DNA from: Rufibacter roseolus
GTDB taxonomy: Bacteria > Bacteroidota > Bacteroidia > Cytophagales > Hymenobacteraceae
Reading direction: 5' to 3'
Length of the DNA: 64,000 nucleotides
Assembly: GCF_017916365.1 (NCBI RefSeq)
Contig: NZ_JAFMSU010000001.1
Span: 806,001 to 870,000, forward strand
Shown here: positions 50,570-59,896 of the stretch, in pieces
How the letters are laid out: each line of letters starts with the position of its first letter
Numbering within the stretch: the stretch's first letter is position 1
Position numbers and translations under genes: made by a program
Notes under the pieces: generated by a model
The model's database searches: none
Seen by the model: the letters and a program-made list of their open reading frames with translations, nothing else
What the model was told of the DNA's origin: nothing

Positions 50570-51406
50570 TTAAGTATTTGGTTTCTCTCCCGGGTTGGCT
50601 TTTTGTTTTGCTTCGTTCCAATATACATCCATTTCGGCCAGCGTCATCTCACTTAGTTTTTTCCCTTGCGTAGCGGCCGCTTTCTCAAGGTACTGGAACC
50701 GGTGAATGAACTTCTGGTTGGTTTTGGCCAGGGCTTCTTCTGGGTTAAGGTCCAGGAAACGGGCAAAGTTGATCAGGGAAAAAAAGACGTCACCCAGTTC
50801 ATCGGTGGCTTTGGCCTTGTCTTCTTCGCTGAGTTGCGGTTTGTCAAACTCAGCCTTGAACTCAGCCATTTCTTCCTCTACCTTCTCCCAAACTTTGGAA
50901 GGTTTATCCCAATCAAATCCAACACCGCGGGCCTTCTCCTGGATGCGCATGGCTTTCACCATGGACGGAAGCGAGGAAGGAACGCCCGACAAAACAGATT
51001 TATTGCCTTCTTTCAGTTTTAAACTCTCCCAGTTCTTCTTTACCTCTTCCTCTGTATCTGCCTTGGTGTCACCGTAGATATGGGGGTGCCGGAAAACCAA
51101 TTTGTCGCATTGGGCGTTGAGCACCGCCGCGATGTCAAAGGCCCCTTGTTCAGAAGCGATCTTCGCATAGAAAACCAGGTGCAGTAGTACGTCGCCTAAC
51201 TCTTTCTTGATTTCCGGGAGGTCCTGGGTGAGAATGGCCTCAGAGAGCTCGTAGGTTTCCTCAATGGTGAGGTGCCGCAGGCTTTCCATGGTTTGTTTCC
51301 TGTCCCAGGGGCATTTTTCACGTAAATCATCTAAAATATCCAGCAGGCGGTTAAAAGCATCTAACTGGGCTTGGCGGGGGTAAGCGGGTACTACCGGGGT
51401 TTCCAT
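50570..51406 (-). CDS. mazG: Nucleoside triphosphate pyrophosphohydrolase MazG
   Basis: 278 residues. Two MazG domains: the first at ~15-110 with LTIEETYELSEAIL (the EExxE metal site) and ELGDVLLHLVFYAKIA, the second at ~150-245 with EEEMAEFKAEF and KATDELGDVFFSLINFAR. It hydrolyses NTPs to NMP and PPi, as a house-cleaning enzyme. Confidence 0.94.
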   Translation of the reverse strand: METPVVPAYPRQAQLDAFNRLLDILDDLREKCPWDRKQTMESLRHLTIEETYELSEAILTQDLPEIKKELGDVLLHLVFYAKIASEQGAFDIAAVLNAQCDKLVFRHPHIYGDTKADTEEEVKKNWESLKLKEGNKSVLSGVPSSLPSMVKAMRIQEKARGVGFDWDKPSKVWEKVEEEMAEFKAEFDKPQLSEEDKAKATDELGDVFFSLINFARFLDLNPEEALAKTNQKFIHRFQYLEKAAATQGKKLSEMTLAEMDVYWNEAKQKANPGEKPNT

Positions 51407-51410
51407 TTAA

Positions 51411-51418
51411 CAAAGATA
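51411..51418 (-). promoter_or_regulatory. -7 element for mazG
   Basis: TATCTTTG on the minus strand, only 5 bp from the start codon, so the transcript would begin at or very near the ATG. Confidence 0.4.
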
Positions 51419-51732
51419 AACGTATTGTTAACAATTCATGAGCTATGCGGGATTTCTTAATGAAACAATAACACAACAAACCATAAACTTTACCGGTGAG
51501 GGTGAATCAACCGAACTTGCTTTGGGGCTAAAATCAGGATTTCGGCCTTGAAACAGGTTACGTTCTCTCCAAGACCTGGTCCCGGGCAAGAACGATTTAT
51601 TTACTACCATGATGCATGTTTCATAAGGATTCCATAACCGGTGAAGAAAAAAAGTAAAGTTTTTTCTTCGGGCGTTGCTCACAGGCGTTTAAAGCCGCCA
51701 ACTGCCATAAAAAGTGGGTGTATTTGAGAGAA
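51419..51732. other. Intergenic stretch without a recognisable gene
   Basis: A small open frame on the minus strand (51443-51682, 79 codons) has no start context, signal or known motif. I see nothing else before the palindrome at 51733. Confidence 0.4.
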
Positions 51733-51774
51733 CGCCTAAAACTGAGTTAGGTTTTTAGAATTTGCACTAAAACG
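51733..51774. repeat. Dispersed nested palindrome, copy 17
   Basis: CGCCTAAAACTGAGTTAGG then TTTTTAGAATTTGCACTAAAACG, with the core less symmetric than in most copies. Confidence 0.5.
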
Positions 51775-51834
51775 CTGTTTGCTTTTAAAAGATATCTGCT
51801 TGCCTAAAAAGAGGCCGTCTTGGTTGCTGTTTGT

Positions 51835-51865
51835 CATCTAATTCTGAGAAAGTAGGCTCAAAACG
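51835..51865. repeat. Dispersed nested palindrome, copy 18, truncated
   Basis: Right half is clear (GAGAAAGTAGGCTCAAAACG), the left half diverged. Confidence 0.45.
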
Positions 51866-52065
51866 CAAGATTCTTAAGAGAAAAACCTTTTTTGGTGTTG
51901 AGTTAAACAAGCGGCTATTTACCTCTATTGTTTACTAATGAGTGCTTTAATAGAAGGTTTTGCTTCCCTCATATTTCTCCTTGCCAAGCCAGATGCAAGC
52001 GCCAGCAAGGTAGCCGGGCTGGGACCTTTGTTACCTTTCCTTGCGTTGAATCATTTCTATTTTAC

Positions 52066-52073
52066 TACTTTTG
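52066..52073 (+). promoter_or_regulatory. -7 element for glmM
   Basis: TACTTTTG, full match, placing the transcription start near 52080 and so favouring GTG 52095 as the start codon. Confidence 0.55.
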
Positions 52074-52094
52074 CGTGTTCAAAATTTGGAATCA

Positions 52095-53486
52095 GTGGCA
52101 CTTATAAAATCAATTTCAGGAATAAGAGGAACAATTGGAGGTCAGGTAGGAGACGCCCTTACACCGGTTGATGTAGTGAAATTTGCGGCGGCTTTTGGTA
52201 CCTGGGTACTGCAGACCACCAACAATGATACAATAATAATTGGGCGTGACGCCCGCCTTTCTGGCGAAATGGTGAACCGCTTGGTGGCCGCTACGCTGCA
52301 GGGATTAGGCATTAACGTCATTGATCTGGGCTTGTCTACCACCCCAACGGTGGAGATGGCAGTGCCTGCCAAGAATGCCGGCGGCGGAATCATTCTTACT
52401 GCCAGCCATAACCCAAAGCAATGGAACGCCCTGAAACTCCTGAACCAGAAAGGTGAGTTCATTAACGATGCCGAAGGTAAGTTGGTGTTGGAATTGGCCG
52501 AGCAGGAAGCGTTTGAGTTTGCCGAGGTAACCAAGCTAGGCGGATACTCCCAGGACGACCAATTTCTGCAGGAGCATATCAAAACCATTCTTGATTTGCC
52601 GCTGGTAGATGTAGAGGCGATCAGAGCTAAAAACTTCAGCGTGGTGGTAGATGCCGTGAACTCCAGCGGAGGATTTGCCGTGCCTATGCTGTTAGAGGCT
52701 TTAGGGGTGCAGCAGATTGAGAAACTGCACTGCGAGCCCACCGGGCACTTTGCCCATAACCCAGAGCCGCTCCCGGAGAACTTGGGCGAGATTGCCCGTC
52801 TCATGGAGAAAGGCAAGTTTGATCTGGGTATTGTGGTTGATCCAGACGTTGACCGTTTAGCCTTGGTGAACGAAGACGGCAGCATGTTTGGCGAGGAATA
52901 TACCCTGGTAGCCGTTTCTGATTACGTTCTGCAAAACCAGGTAGGAAACACTGTCTCCAATTTGTCTTCTACCCGCGCCCTGCGCGATGTCACTGAGAAA
53001 GCCGGAGGCCACTACTTTGCCGCAGCCGTAGGCGAGGTGAATGTGGTGAACATGATGAAAGCCCAGAACGCCATCATTGGGGGAGAGGGTAACGGAGGGA
53101 TTATCTACCCAGAACTGCACTACGGTCGCGATGCCTTAGTAGGGATTGCCTTGTTTTTAAGTCATTTGGCTAAAACTGGCCTCACTATGACCCAACTGCG
53201 TGCCACCTACCCTAACTATTACATCTCTAAAAACAAGATAGAGCTCACCAAAGACATTGATGTAGACGCGGTGCTAGGCAAAGTGCAGAAGCATTACGCC
53301 AAGCAACCCATCAACACCATTGACGGCGTTAAGATTGAGTTCAACAAAGAGTGGGTGCACCTGCGTAAATCTAACACGGAGCCTATCATCCGGATTTACG
53401 CCGAGTCTGACAGCCTCTCCACCGCTGACCATCTGGCCAATAAAATCATTGGCGATATCAAAGAGATTATCTCTGTTAAATCGTAG
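52095..53486 (+). CDS. glmM: Phosphoglucosamine mutase
   Basis: 463 residues from GTG 52095 (MALIKSISGIRGTIG; the upstream frame from 52071 lies in the transcription-start area). Converts glucosamine-6-phosphate to glucosamine-1-phosphate for peptidoglycan and LPS. Phosphoserine loop TASHNP with Ser104, metal loop DPDVDRLALVNEDG, sugar-binding GEGNGGIIYPEL, and phosphate-binding RKSNTEPIIRIYAES. The family also contains phosphomannomutases, but the GEGNGG form fits this assignment best. Confidence 0.88.
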   Translation: MALIKSISGIRGTIGGQVGDALTPVDVVKFAAAFGTWVLQTTNNDTIIIGRDARLSGEMVNRLVAATLQGLGINVIDLGLSTTPTVEMAVPAKNAGGGIILTASHNPKQWNALKLLNQKGEFINDAEGKLVLELAEQEAFEFAEVTKLGGYSQDDQFLQEHIKTILDLPLVDVEAIRAKNFSVVVDAVNSSGGFAVPMLLEALGVQQIEKLHCEPTGHFAHNPEPLPENLGEIARLMEKGKFDLGIVVDPDVDRLALVNEDGSMFGEEYTLVAVSDYVLQNQVGNTVSNLSSTRALRDVTEKAGGHYFAAAVGEVNVVNMMKAQNAIIGGEGNGGIIYPELHYGRDALVGIALFLSHLAKTGLTMTQLRATYPNYYISKNKIELTKDIDVDAVLGKVQKHYAKQPINTIDGVKIEFNKEWVHLRKSNTEPIIRIYAESDSLSTADHLANKIIGDIKEIISVKS

Positions 53487-53580
53487 TTGAATATAAATAC
53501 ATAGCTTTTATTTTTTCTAAGAAGGCTTCCTATGAACCGGACCTGTTTCACCTGTTGTTGTTGTAAAAAGTAAGTTCCCC

Positions 53581-54723
53581 ATGCGTGTATATTTAGATAA
53601 TGCGGCTACCACGCCCATAGACAAAGAAGTTTTTGATGTAATGGCTCCCTTCATGCTGGAGCACTACGGAAATCCATCGTCCATACACGCACACGGGAGA
53701 CAGGTGCGGGCCGCCATTGAAGGCGCCCGAAAGACAGTAGCCGGTTTGATCAACGCGTCGCCGTCTGAGATTTTCTTTACCTCCGGAGGTACCGAGGCCG
53801 ATAACCTGGCTATTATCTGTTCTATCCGCAGTCTGGGGATCAACCATGCCATCTCTTCGCCGCTGGAGCACCACGCGGTGCTGCACTCGCTGGAGGCGCT
53901 GGAGAAAACCGGTGAGGTGGAGTTGACCATGCTCAAGGTAGACGGCAACGGTGTGCTGGACCTGGAGCATCTGGAGCAGACGCTGGCTTCACAGCCCCGC
54001 ACGTTGGTGTCCATCATGCACGCTAACAATGAACTGGGTAACCTCAACGACATCCAGGCCATTTCCCAAATCTGCAAGAAGTATGACGCCATCTTCCACT
54101 CAGATACGGTGCAGACCATGGGTCATTACCGCCACGATGTGCAGGCCCTGGGCTTGAATTTTCTGGTGGGCTCGGGCCATAAATTCCACGGACCAAAAGG
54201 CGTAGGCTTTATCTATGTAGATTCTGGAGTGAAGATCAATCCGTTGATCCAGGGTGGATCGCAGGAGCGCAACATGCGCGGCGGCACCGAGAACGTGTAC
54301 GGCATCATCGGGCTGGCCAAAGCCCTGGAGATCGCGTATCGCGACATGGACCAGCACCACCGGCACATCCAAAACCTGAAAGACCGTATGATTGTGAAGC
54401 TGCGCGAGCAGATTGAAGACGTGCAGTTCAACGGTCTTTCCGCCGATGGAGATAAAAGTCTTTACACGGTCCTGAATGTGAGTCTGCCGGTATCTGAGAT
54501 GAACGAGATGCTTCTCTTCAACCTGGACATCAACAAGATCTCCGCCTCGGGCGGAAGTGCCTGCACCAGCGGGGTTGACCTGGGTTCGCACGTGCTGCGG
54601 GCCATCGGTTCTGATATGGAGCGCGGCAACGTGCGGTTCTCGTTCAGCAAGTACAACACCATTGAAGAGATTGACTACGCCGTGGCTACCCTGGCCAAAC
54701 TGTACCAGAAAGAAACGGTGTAA
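53581..54723 (+). CDS. Cysteine desulfurase (NifS/IscS family)
   Basis: 380 residues, PLP enzyme releasing sulfur from cysteine. YLDNAATTPID opening, TSGGTEADNLAI, HSDTVQTMGHY, the PLP Lys201 in GSGHKFHGPKGVG, and the sulfur-carrying Cys328 in SGGSACTSGVDLGSHVL. The SACTSG loop is that of the IscS/NifS group I. It may serve Fe-S assembly and tRNA thiolation; no isc genes nearby. Starts 94 bp after glmM. Confidence 0.93.
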   Translation: MRVYLDNAATTPIDKEVFDVMAPFMLEHYGNPSSIHAHGRQVRAAIEGARKTVAGLINASPSEIFFTSGGTEADNLAIICSIRSLGINHAISSPLEHHAVLHSLEALEKTGEVELTMLKVDGNGVLDLEHLEQTLASQPRTLVSIMHANNELGNLNDIQAISQICKKYDAIFHSDTVQTMGHYRHDVQALGLNFLVGSGHKFHGPKGVGFIYVDSGVKINPLIQGGSQERNMRGGTENVYGIIGLAKALEIAYRDMDQHHRHIQNLKDRMIVKLREQIEDVQFNGLSADGDKSLYTVLNVSLPVSEMNEMLLFNLDINKISASGGSACTSGVDLGSHVLRAIGSDMERGNVRFSFSKYNTIEEIDYAVATLAKLYQKETV

Positions 54724-54750
54724 TCACCAAGGAGACTTCCCTTATAAAGC

Positions 54751-54783
54751 AAAACGCCTCACCCATAAAGTGAGGCGTTTCTT
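54751..54783 (+). terminator. Terminator of the cysteine desulfurase gene
   Basis: AAAACGCCTCA pairs with TGAGGCGTTT around a short loop, with CTTTTTG after it. Confidence 0.85.
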
Positions 54784-54819
54784 TTTGGGTCGATTTTTTG
54801 GAAACAGGCTCAAAACACG
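54782..54819. repeat. Dispersed nested palindrome, copy 19
   Basis: TTTTTGGGTCGATTTTTT then GGAAACAGGCTCAAAACACG. Confidence 0.65.
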
Positions 54820-54869
54820 GTGAAGGTTTTCCGATTAACAGGAAGGAAGGCCAGCCAAAAGGAAGAAAG

Positions 54870-54909
54870 CTGTTTAGCGGCCATTTTCAGAAAAACAGGC
54901 ACTTAACAG
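54870..54909. repeat. Dispersed nested palindrome, copy 20
   Basis: CTGTTTAGCGGCCATTTTC then AGAAAAACAGGCACTTAACAG, 50 bp after copy 19. Confidence 0.65.
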
Positions 54910-54951
54910 AAAGATAAAAGGGGAGTAGCTGAATTTCAGCCGGTATCGTAG

Positions 54952-54959
54952 TAGCTTTG
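54952..54959 (+). promoter_or_regulatory. -7 element for the Sua5 gene
   Basis: TAGCTTTG, a full match, giving a start near 54966 and an ATG at 54978. Confidence 0.55.
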
Positions 54960-54977
54960 CAGGATTATTGTACAGAC

Positions 54978-55940
54978 ATGGCAGACATCGGCAGAGATTT
55001 ACAGCGAGCCGCTTCTTATCTTACCCAAGGCGAATTGGTCGCCATCCCCACCGAAACCGTTTACGGGCTCGCCGCCAACGCCTTTGACGAGGCCGCGGTG
55101 GTGAAAATCTTCGAGGCCAAGAACCGGCCCGCCTTCGATCCGCTCATCGTGCACACGCATTCGGTTTCAGAGATAAGCAACATTGTCCGCGAGGTTCCGG
55201 ATGCCGCTTTTATGCTAGCAGAACGGTTCTGGCCCGGCCCTTTAACGCTCATCTTGCCTAAAGCCGAGCAGGTTCCGCTTTTGGTGACGTCTGATCATGA
55301 TTCCGTAGGCGTACGTATCCCCAACCATCCACTCACGCTAGAGCTGCTGCGGCAGTTGCCCTTCCCAGTGGCGGCGCCCAGCGCCAATCCGTTCGGGTAC
55401 GTGAGCCCCACCACCGCCCAGCACGTGCAGGACCAACTGGGAGACCGCATTCCTTATATTCTGGATGGAGGTGACTGCGCCGTAGGGATAGAATCTACCA
55501 TCATCCGGCTCAATGGAAACGAGGTGGAAGTGCTTCGGTTAGGCGGGCTGGCCTTGGAGGAACTGGAAGAAGTAGTGCAAATCTCAAAGGCGAAGGTAAA
55601 AACCTCGTCGTCCAACCCCGCTGCACCCGGGATGCTCAGTAGCCATTACTCGCCCCGCAAAAAGGTGCTTTTAGGTTCAATTGCCGAAAACCTGCTAAAA
55701 ACAGATCCTACCCGCGTAGGGGTGATTTCCCTACAGCAAATTTTTTCCGAGGTTCCACGTGAACAGCAAATCCTACTATCCGCTTCCGGCGATCTAAGCG
55801 AAGCCGCTCGTAGCCTTTTCTCCGCCCTGCGCATCTTGGACGCCCAACCCGTTGACGTGATTCTGGCAGAGCCCATGCCCGAGCAAGGCCTGGGCCGCGC
55901 CATCAATGACCGGCTGCAACGCGCCAGTTTCAGAGGATAA
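54978..55940 (+). CDS. L-threonylcarbamoyladenylate synthase (Sua5/TsaC)
   Basis: 320 residues from ATG 54978 (the frame from 54957 starts inside the promoter). YrdC/TsaC domain first (~1-200): VAIPTETVYGLAANAF, AKNRPAFDPLIVHTH, VAAPSANPFGYVSPT; then a C-terminal Sua5 domain (~205-320, RKKVLLGSIAENLL; LLSASGDLSEAARSLF). It makes threonylcarbamoyl-AMP for t6A in ANN-decoding tRNAs. Confidence 0.93.
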   Translation: MADIGRDLQRAASYLTQGELVAIPTETVYGLAANAFDEAAVVKIFEAKNRPAFDPLIVHTHSVSEISNIVREVPDAAFMLAERFWPGPLTLILPKAEQVPLLVTSDHDSVGVRIPNHPLTLELLRQLPFPVAAPSANPFGYVSPTTAQHVQDQLGDRIPYILDGGDCAVGIESTIIRLNGNEVEVLRLGGLALEELEEVVQISKAKVKTSSSNPAAPGMLSSHYSPRKKVLLGSIAENLLKTDPTRVGVISLQQIFSEVPREQQILLSASGDLSEAARSLFSALRILDAQPVDVILAEPMPEQGLGRAINDRLQRASFRG

Positions 55941-55948
55941 AGGTGGGG

Positions 55949-55985
55949 CATTTAGAGCCCGTTTTTTCAAAAATAGGCTTAAAAC
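55949..55985. repeat. Dispersed nested palindrome, copy 21
   Basis: CATTTAGAGCCCGTTTTTTC then AAAAATAGGCTTAAAAC, eight bases after the Sua5 stop. Confidence 0.7.
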
Positions 55986-55987
55986 AA

Positions 55988-56020
55988 AAAACGCCAGCCC
56001 TTCAAAAGGCTGGCGTTTTC
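55988..56020. terminator. Bidirectional terminator between convergent genes
   Basis: AAAACGCCAGCC pairs with GGCTGGCGTTTT around an 8-nt loop; A- and T-runs on the two sides. Confidence 0.9.
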
Positions 56021-56040
56021 TATTCTAAGGTAAATTCAGA

Positions 56041-58239
56041 CTACAAATTCCGCAGCACGAACTCGGTCATTTTAGTGAACAAGTGGATGCTGGTGTTGCC
56101 GCCGCTAATGCCATGGTTCCGGTTAGGGTAGTAGGCGCTCTCGAACGGGATGTTGGCTTTCACCAGGGCATTTACCATCTCAATGGAGTTCTGGAAATGC
56201 ACATTGTCATCGCCGGTGCCATGGATGAGCAGGTACTTGCCGCGCAGCTTGTTGGCGTGGGTGATAGGGGAGTTGTCATCGTAGCCTTTGGCGTTGTCCT
56301 GCGGCAATTTCAGGAAGCGCTCGGTGTAGATGGAGTCATAGAAACGCCAGTTGATCACCGGAGCCACCGCGATGGCCGCTTTGAACACATCGGCGCCTTT
56401 GGTGATGGCCAGCGAGCTCATGTAGCCCCCGAAGCTCCAGCCCCAGATGCCTATGCGGCTCTTGTCCACATAGGGCAGGTTGCCTAAATGCTTCGCGCCT
56501 TCAATTTGGTCAATGACTTCATAGTGGCCCAGGTTGCCGTATGTCATTTTCTTGAACTCCGCGCCGCGTCCGCCGGTACCCCGGTTATCAATCACCGCGA
56601 TGATGTAGCCCTGTTTGGTGAGGTAGCTATGCCATAAATAGTTGCGGCCTCTCCAGCTGTCTACCACTTCCTGGCTGCCCGGACCACTGTACTGGAACAT
56701 GAGCACCGGGTACTTTTTGTTCGGGTCAAAATCAGCGGGTTTGATGGTGTAGCCGTTCAGAGTCACGTTCTCCGAGGTCTTGAACTGGAAGAACTCGGGC
56801 TTGGGCAGGTTATAAGTAGCCAGGGTGTTCTTCAGGTTCTCGTTGCTCTCCAGGACTTTGATCTGCTTTCCGTCTGAGGTGTGCAGGCTCACCACTTGCG
56901 GCGTGGTGATGGTGGAGTAGTAGTCCAGGTAGTATTTGAAGTCGCGGCTCAGGTTGATGGTGTGCGTGCCTTTGGCCGGCGTGAGGCTTTTCTTGTTCTT
57001 GCCGTTCAGCGAGATGCTGTACAAGTGACGCTCCAACGGCGATGCTTCGGTAGAGGTGAAGTACACCAGGCCGTTTTTCTCGTCCACGCCGTAGAAGCTA
57101 CTCACTTCCCACTTGCCTTTGGTGATTTGGCGCACTTGTTTGCCGTTCATGTCATATAAGTACAGGTGGTTGAAGCCATCTTTCTCTGAGCTGTGCACAA
57201 ACTGCTTGCCGTTGGCCAGATAAGTCAGGTCATCGGTGATATCGATGTAGGATTTGTCGGTCTCTTTCAGGACCACTTTGCTCTGGCCAGTCTGCGTGTT
57301 GGCGTGCAGAATCTCCAGGGTGTTCTGCAAACGGTTCATTCTCCGGATGGAAAGCAAATTAGGCGTGTTGGTCCAGTTGATGCGCGGGATGTATTGGTCG
57401 GCCTCAGCACCGGTTTCCATCTTGGTGGTTTTGCCGGAGCCCAAGTCGAAGGTGTAGATAGCCACGGTAGCGTTTTTCTCACCAGCCTTCGGGTACTTGA
57501 ATTTATAGTCCTGCGGATACAGCGGGCCCCACATCTGCATGTTGTACTCGGGCACCTGGCTCTCATCGAACTTGTAGAACGCGATCTGGTTTCCCTGCGG
57601 CGACCAGAAGAAGGCCTGCGCGAAGCCGAATTCCTCCTCGTACACCCAATCGGTGCCGCCGTTGATGATGAAGTTCCACTTACCGTCATTGGTGATCTGG
57701 CGCTCCTGCATGGTGGCCAGGTCCACGTAGAACAGGTTGTTGTCCCGCATGAAAGCCACGTACTTGTTGTCCGGCGAGAAGGTGGCGTAAGACTGTTTGC
57801 CGCCCTGGCTCAGTTTCTGGAGTTTTTTGCTCGCGCGGTCATACACGTAAAAGTGGCCTTTGCTGCTGCGGCGATAGATGGGCTCATGCTCGGTCTCGAA
57901 CAGGATTTTGGTTTCATCCGTGCTGAAGCTGTAGTCATCGTACTCCAGCGTCTTGCCGTTCACCTTGATGTCCTCACCTTCAATGATGGTACTCACCGGC
58001 TGACCGGTGGTCACGTCTACCTGCACCACATCCACGGCCTGGTTTTTCTGGTCGGCTACCTGCGATGAGTAGAACTGGCCGTTGCGCATCCAGTTCACGC
58101 CGTACACCGATTTGGCCTGGAAAGTGCCTTTTCTGAAAATGTCGTCTAAATCAAAATCACGTTTTTGTTGGGCCTGCGCGCTCATGGTCAGCACCAGGCA
58201 GGAAGCCGCCACAAACCAGCGGTTCATTCTATGTCTCAT
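56041..58239 (-). CDS. Dipeptidyl peptidase IV (S9 family)
   Basis: 732 residues from the ATG at 58239 (a closer start MNRWF at 58227 also works); a start at 58278 would precede the signal with 13 residues. Signal peptide ending AQAQ. N-terminal eight-bladed propeller (~50-490) and a C-terminal alpha/beta-hydrolase: Ser602 in GIWGWSFGGYMSS, Asp in TGDDNVHFQN, His in YYPNRNHGIS. It removes X-Pro dipeptides from peptide N-termini, in the periplasm. The Glu pair that anchors the substrate amino group (here near YEEEFGFA) is present. Confidence 0.93.
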   Translation of the reverse strand: MRHRMNRWFVAASCLVLTMSAQAQQKRDFDLDDIFRKGTFQAKSVYGVNWMRNGQFYSSQVADQKNQAVDVVQVDVTTGQPVSTIIEGEDIKVNGKTLEYDDYSFSTDETKILFETEHEPIYRRSSKGHFYVYDRASKKLQKLSQGGKQSYATFSPDNKYVAFMRDNNLFYVDLATMQERQITNDGKWNFIINGGTDWVYEEEFGFAQAFFWSPQGNQIAFYKFDESQVPEYNMQMWGPLYPQDYKFKYPKAGEKNATVAIYTFDLGSGKTTKMETGAEADQYIPRINWTNTPNLLSIRRMNRLQNTLEILHANTQTGQSKVVLKETDKSYIDITDDLTYLANGKQFVHSSEKDGFNHLYLYDMNGKQVRQITKGKWEVSSFYGVDEKNGLVYFTSTEASPLERHLYSISLNGKNKKSLTPAKGTHTINLSRDFKYYLDYYSTITTPQVVSLHTSDGKQIKVLESNENLKNTLATYNLPKPEFFQFKTSENVTLNGYTIKPADFDPNKKYPVLMFQYSGPGSQEVVDSWRGRNYLWHSYLTKQGYIIAVIDNRGTGGRGAEFKKMTYGNLGHYEVIDQIEGAKHLGNLPYVDKSRIGIWGWSFGGYMSSLAITKGADVFKAAIAVAPVINWRFYDSIYTERFLKLPQDNAKGYDDNSPITHANKLRGKYLLIHGTGDDNVHFQNSIEMVNALVKANIPFESAYYPNRNHGISGGNTSIHLFTKMTEFVLRNL

Positions 58240-58287
58240 GGGGTTTGTTAGAAAGTTCGTAGCCTTAAAAGTAGGCATTTATTGGGA

Positions 58288-58402
58288 ATGAGCGATTGAG
58301 AGATTGACTGAATGAGAGAATTAGAAGATTAAATCCTGCCACTTTTGTATTCACTCCATCACTAATTATTCATTCAATCTCTCAATCACTCAATCATTCA
58401 TT
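58288..58402. repeat. Long imperfect palindrome of GATTGA/TCAATC units
   Basis: Left arm ATGAGCGATTGAGAGATTGA... (58288-58324) faces right arm ...TCAATCTCTCAATCACTCAA (58362-58401); the two are similar reverse complements of about 37 bp with a 37-bp spacer. The right arm ends in the stop codon of the downstream minus-strand gene. Confidence 0.65.
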
Positions 58403-59843
58403 AAATTTTAATGCACACGTTCTGCGGATCGGTGAAGAAGCGCAGCGCCTCCCAGCCGCCTTCCCGGCCCACACCGCTCTGTTTCATACCGCCAAACGGA
58501 GTTCGCAGATCCCGCAAGAGCCACGTGTTCACCCACACGATGCCCGCTTGCAGTTGGTGCGCTACTCGGTGGGCGCGGGTAAGGTCCTGGGTCCAGACGG
58601 AAGCGGCTAAGCCGTATTGCGTGTAGTTGGCGTAGGTGAGCGCCTCTTCCTCAGAGTCAAACGGCAGGAGGGTGACCACCGGCCCGAAGATTTCCTCGGT
58701 GTTGGTGCGGCAGGTGTGGGGAAGGTTCTCAAAGACGGTGGGCTGCAGGAAATAGCCGTTCGCGCAGCGACCCTCCGGATGCACCCGTTCTCCGCCGAGT
58801 AGCAGGGTGCCGCCTTCTTCTTTAGCTAGGGCGATGTATTGCTGCACTTTCTGCAAATGCGACTCCGAAACTAGGGCCCCCATTCTGGAGCCTTCTTTCA
58901 TAGGGTCGCCTATGGTCAGGTTTTTGACCTTTTCCAGAAAAGCGGCCTTGAAACGGTCATACAGCGGACGCTCCACCAGAATGCGCGAGCCGCAGAGGCA
59001 AATCTGCCCCTGGTTGGAGAAAGCGGCCTGTACGGCGGTGTTCACAGTGCGCTCAAAGTCGCAATCCGCGAAGATGACGGTAGCGTTCTTGCCACCCAGT
59101 TCCAGGGAGAGCTTCTTGAACATCGGGGCTGCCGTGCGGGCGATGGTTTTGCCGGTTTGGGTGCCGCCAGTGAACGAGATGGCTTTGACCTCAGGATGTT
59201 CGCACATGGCCGCGCCTACTTTGGGGCCCGTGCCGTGCACGATGTTCAACACGCCCGCGGGCAGGCCTGCCTCCAGGCAAAGCTCCGCCAGCAGGAAAGC
59301 CGTGTACGGCGTAATCTCTGAAGGTTTGGCTACTACGCAGTTTCCGGCAGCCAGGGCCGGGGCGATCTTCCAGGTGAACAGGTAAAGCGGAAGGTTCCAC
59401 GGGGAAATGCAGGCCACCACACCCAATGGTTTGCGCACGGTGTAGTTCACGGCCACGCCTTCCATGGTGTGGGCCTCGGAGGCGAAATGCTGCACGCCCG
59501 TCCCGAAGAAGTACATATTGCTGCTAGCCCTGGGGATGTCTACGGTTCTGGAGAGCGTCAAAGGTTTGCCGTTGTCGGTGGTCTCGGCCTCAGCCAGGCG
59601 CTCCAGGTTCTGGTCAATCAGTTCGGAGAGCTTTATGAGAAAACGGCCCCGTTTCTCGGCAGGAAGCGAAGACCAGGCTGGGAATGCCGCCTGCGCCGCC
59701 TCTACCGCTGCCTGTACATCGCGTTCATCAGAATCCGGGATCTGCGAGTACACCTCGCCGGTGGCCGGGTTGATGTTGGGCAGGTATGCCTCCGAGACAG
59801 GAGCGACGAAGGTGCCGTTGATGTAGTTCTGGAGGTGTAGCAT
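58401..59843 (-). CDS. Aldehyde dehydrogenase, probable 2-aminomuconic/2-hydroxymuconic 6-semialdehyde dehydrogenase
   Basis: 480 residues, NAD-dependent ALDH fold. ISPWNLPLYLFTWKIAPALAAGN, SLELGGKN with the general-base Glu, and Cys282 in NQGQICLCGSRI. Length and the N-terminal INGTFVAP fit the muconic-semialdehyde branch. Its neighbour HAAO (61322) makes the substrate of this pathway, supporting a role in tryptophan/kynurenine degradation; that is an inference from context. A two-Cys CLC site in the active loop should be noted. Confidence 0.85.
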   Translation of the reverse strand: MLHLQNYINGTFVAPVSEAYLPNINPATGEVYSQIPDSDERDVQAAVEAAQAAFPAWSSLPAEKRGRFLIKLSELIDQNLERLAEAETTDNGKPLTLSRTVDIPRASSNMYFFGTGVQHFASEAHTMEGVAVNYTVRKPLGVVACISPWNLPLYLFTWKIAPALAAGNCVVAKPSEITPYTAFLLAELCLEAGLPAGVLNIVHGTGPKVGAAMCEHPEVKAISFTGGTQTGKTIARTAAPMFKKLSLELGGKNATVIFADCDFERTVNTAVQAAFSNQGQICLCGSRILVERPLYDRFKAAFLEKVKNLTIGDPMKEGSRMGALVSESHLQKVQQYIALAKEEGGTLLLGGERVHPEGRCANGYFLQPTVFENLPHTCRTNTEEIFGPVVTLLPFDSEEEALTYANYTQYGLAASVWTQDLTRAHRVAHQLQAGIVWVNTWLLRDLRTPFGGMKQSGVGREGGWEALRFFTDPQNVCIKI

Positions 59844-59896
59844 ACAGCTTTTGGTTATTTAAAAGCGCAGGAACGGGATGGTCTCTAAGGCAGAGC

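Noticed and set aside
51443-51682. 79-codon minus-strand frame in the mazG-glmM gap
   Set aside because: No promoter, no motif, unlikely composition; a chance frame.
57193-58068. 291-codon plus-strand frame opposite dipeptidyl peptidase IV
   Set aside because: Shadow of the propeller-domain reading frame.
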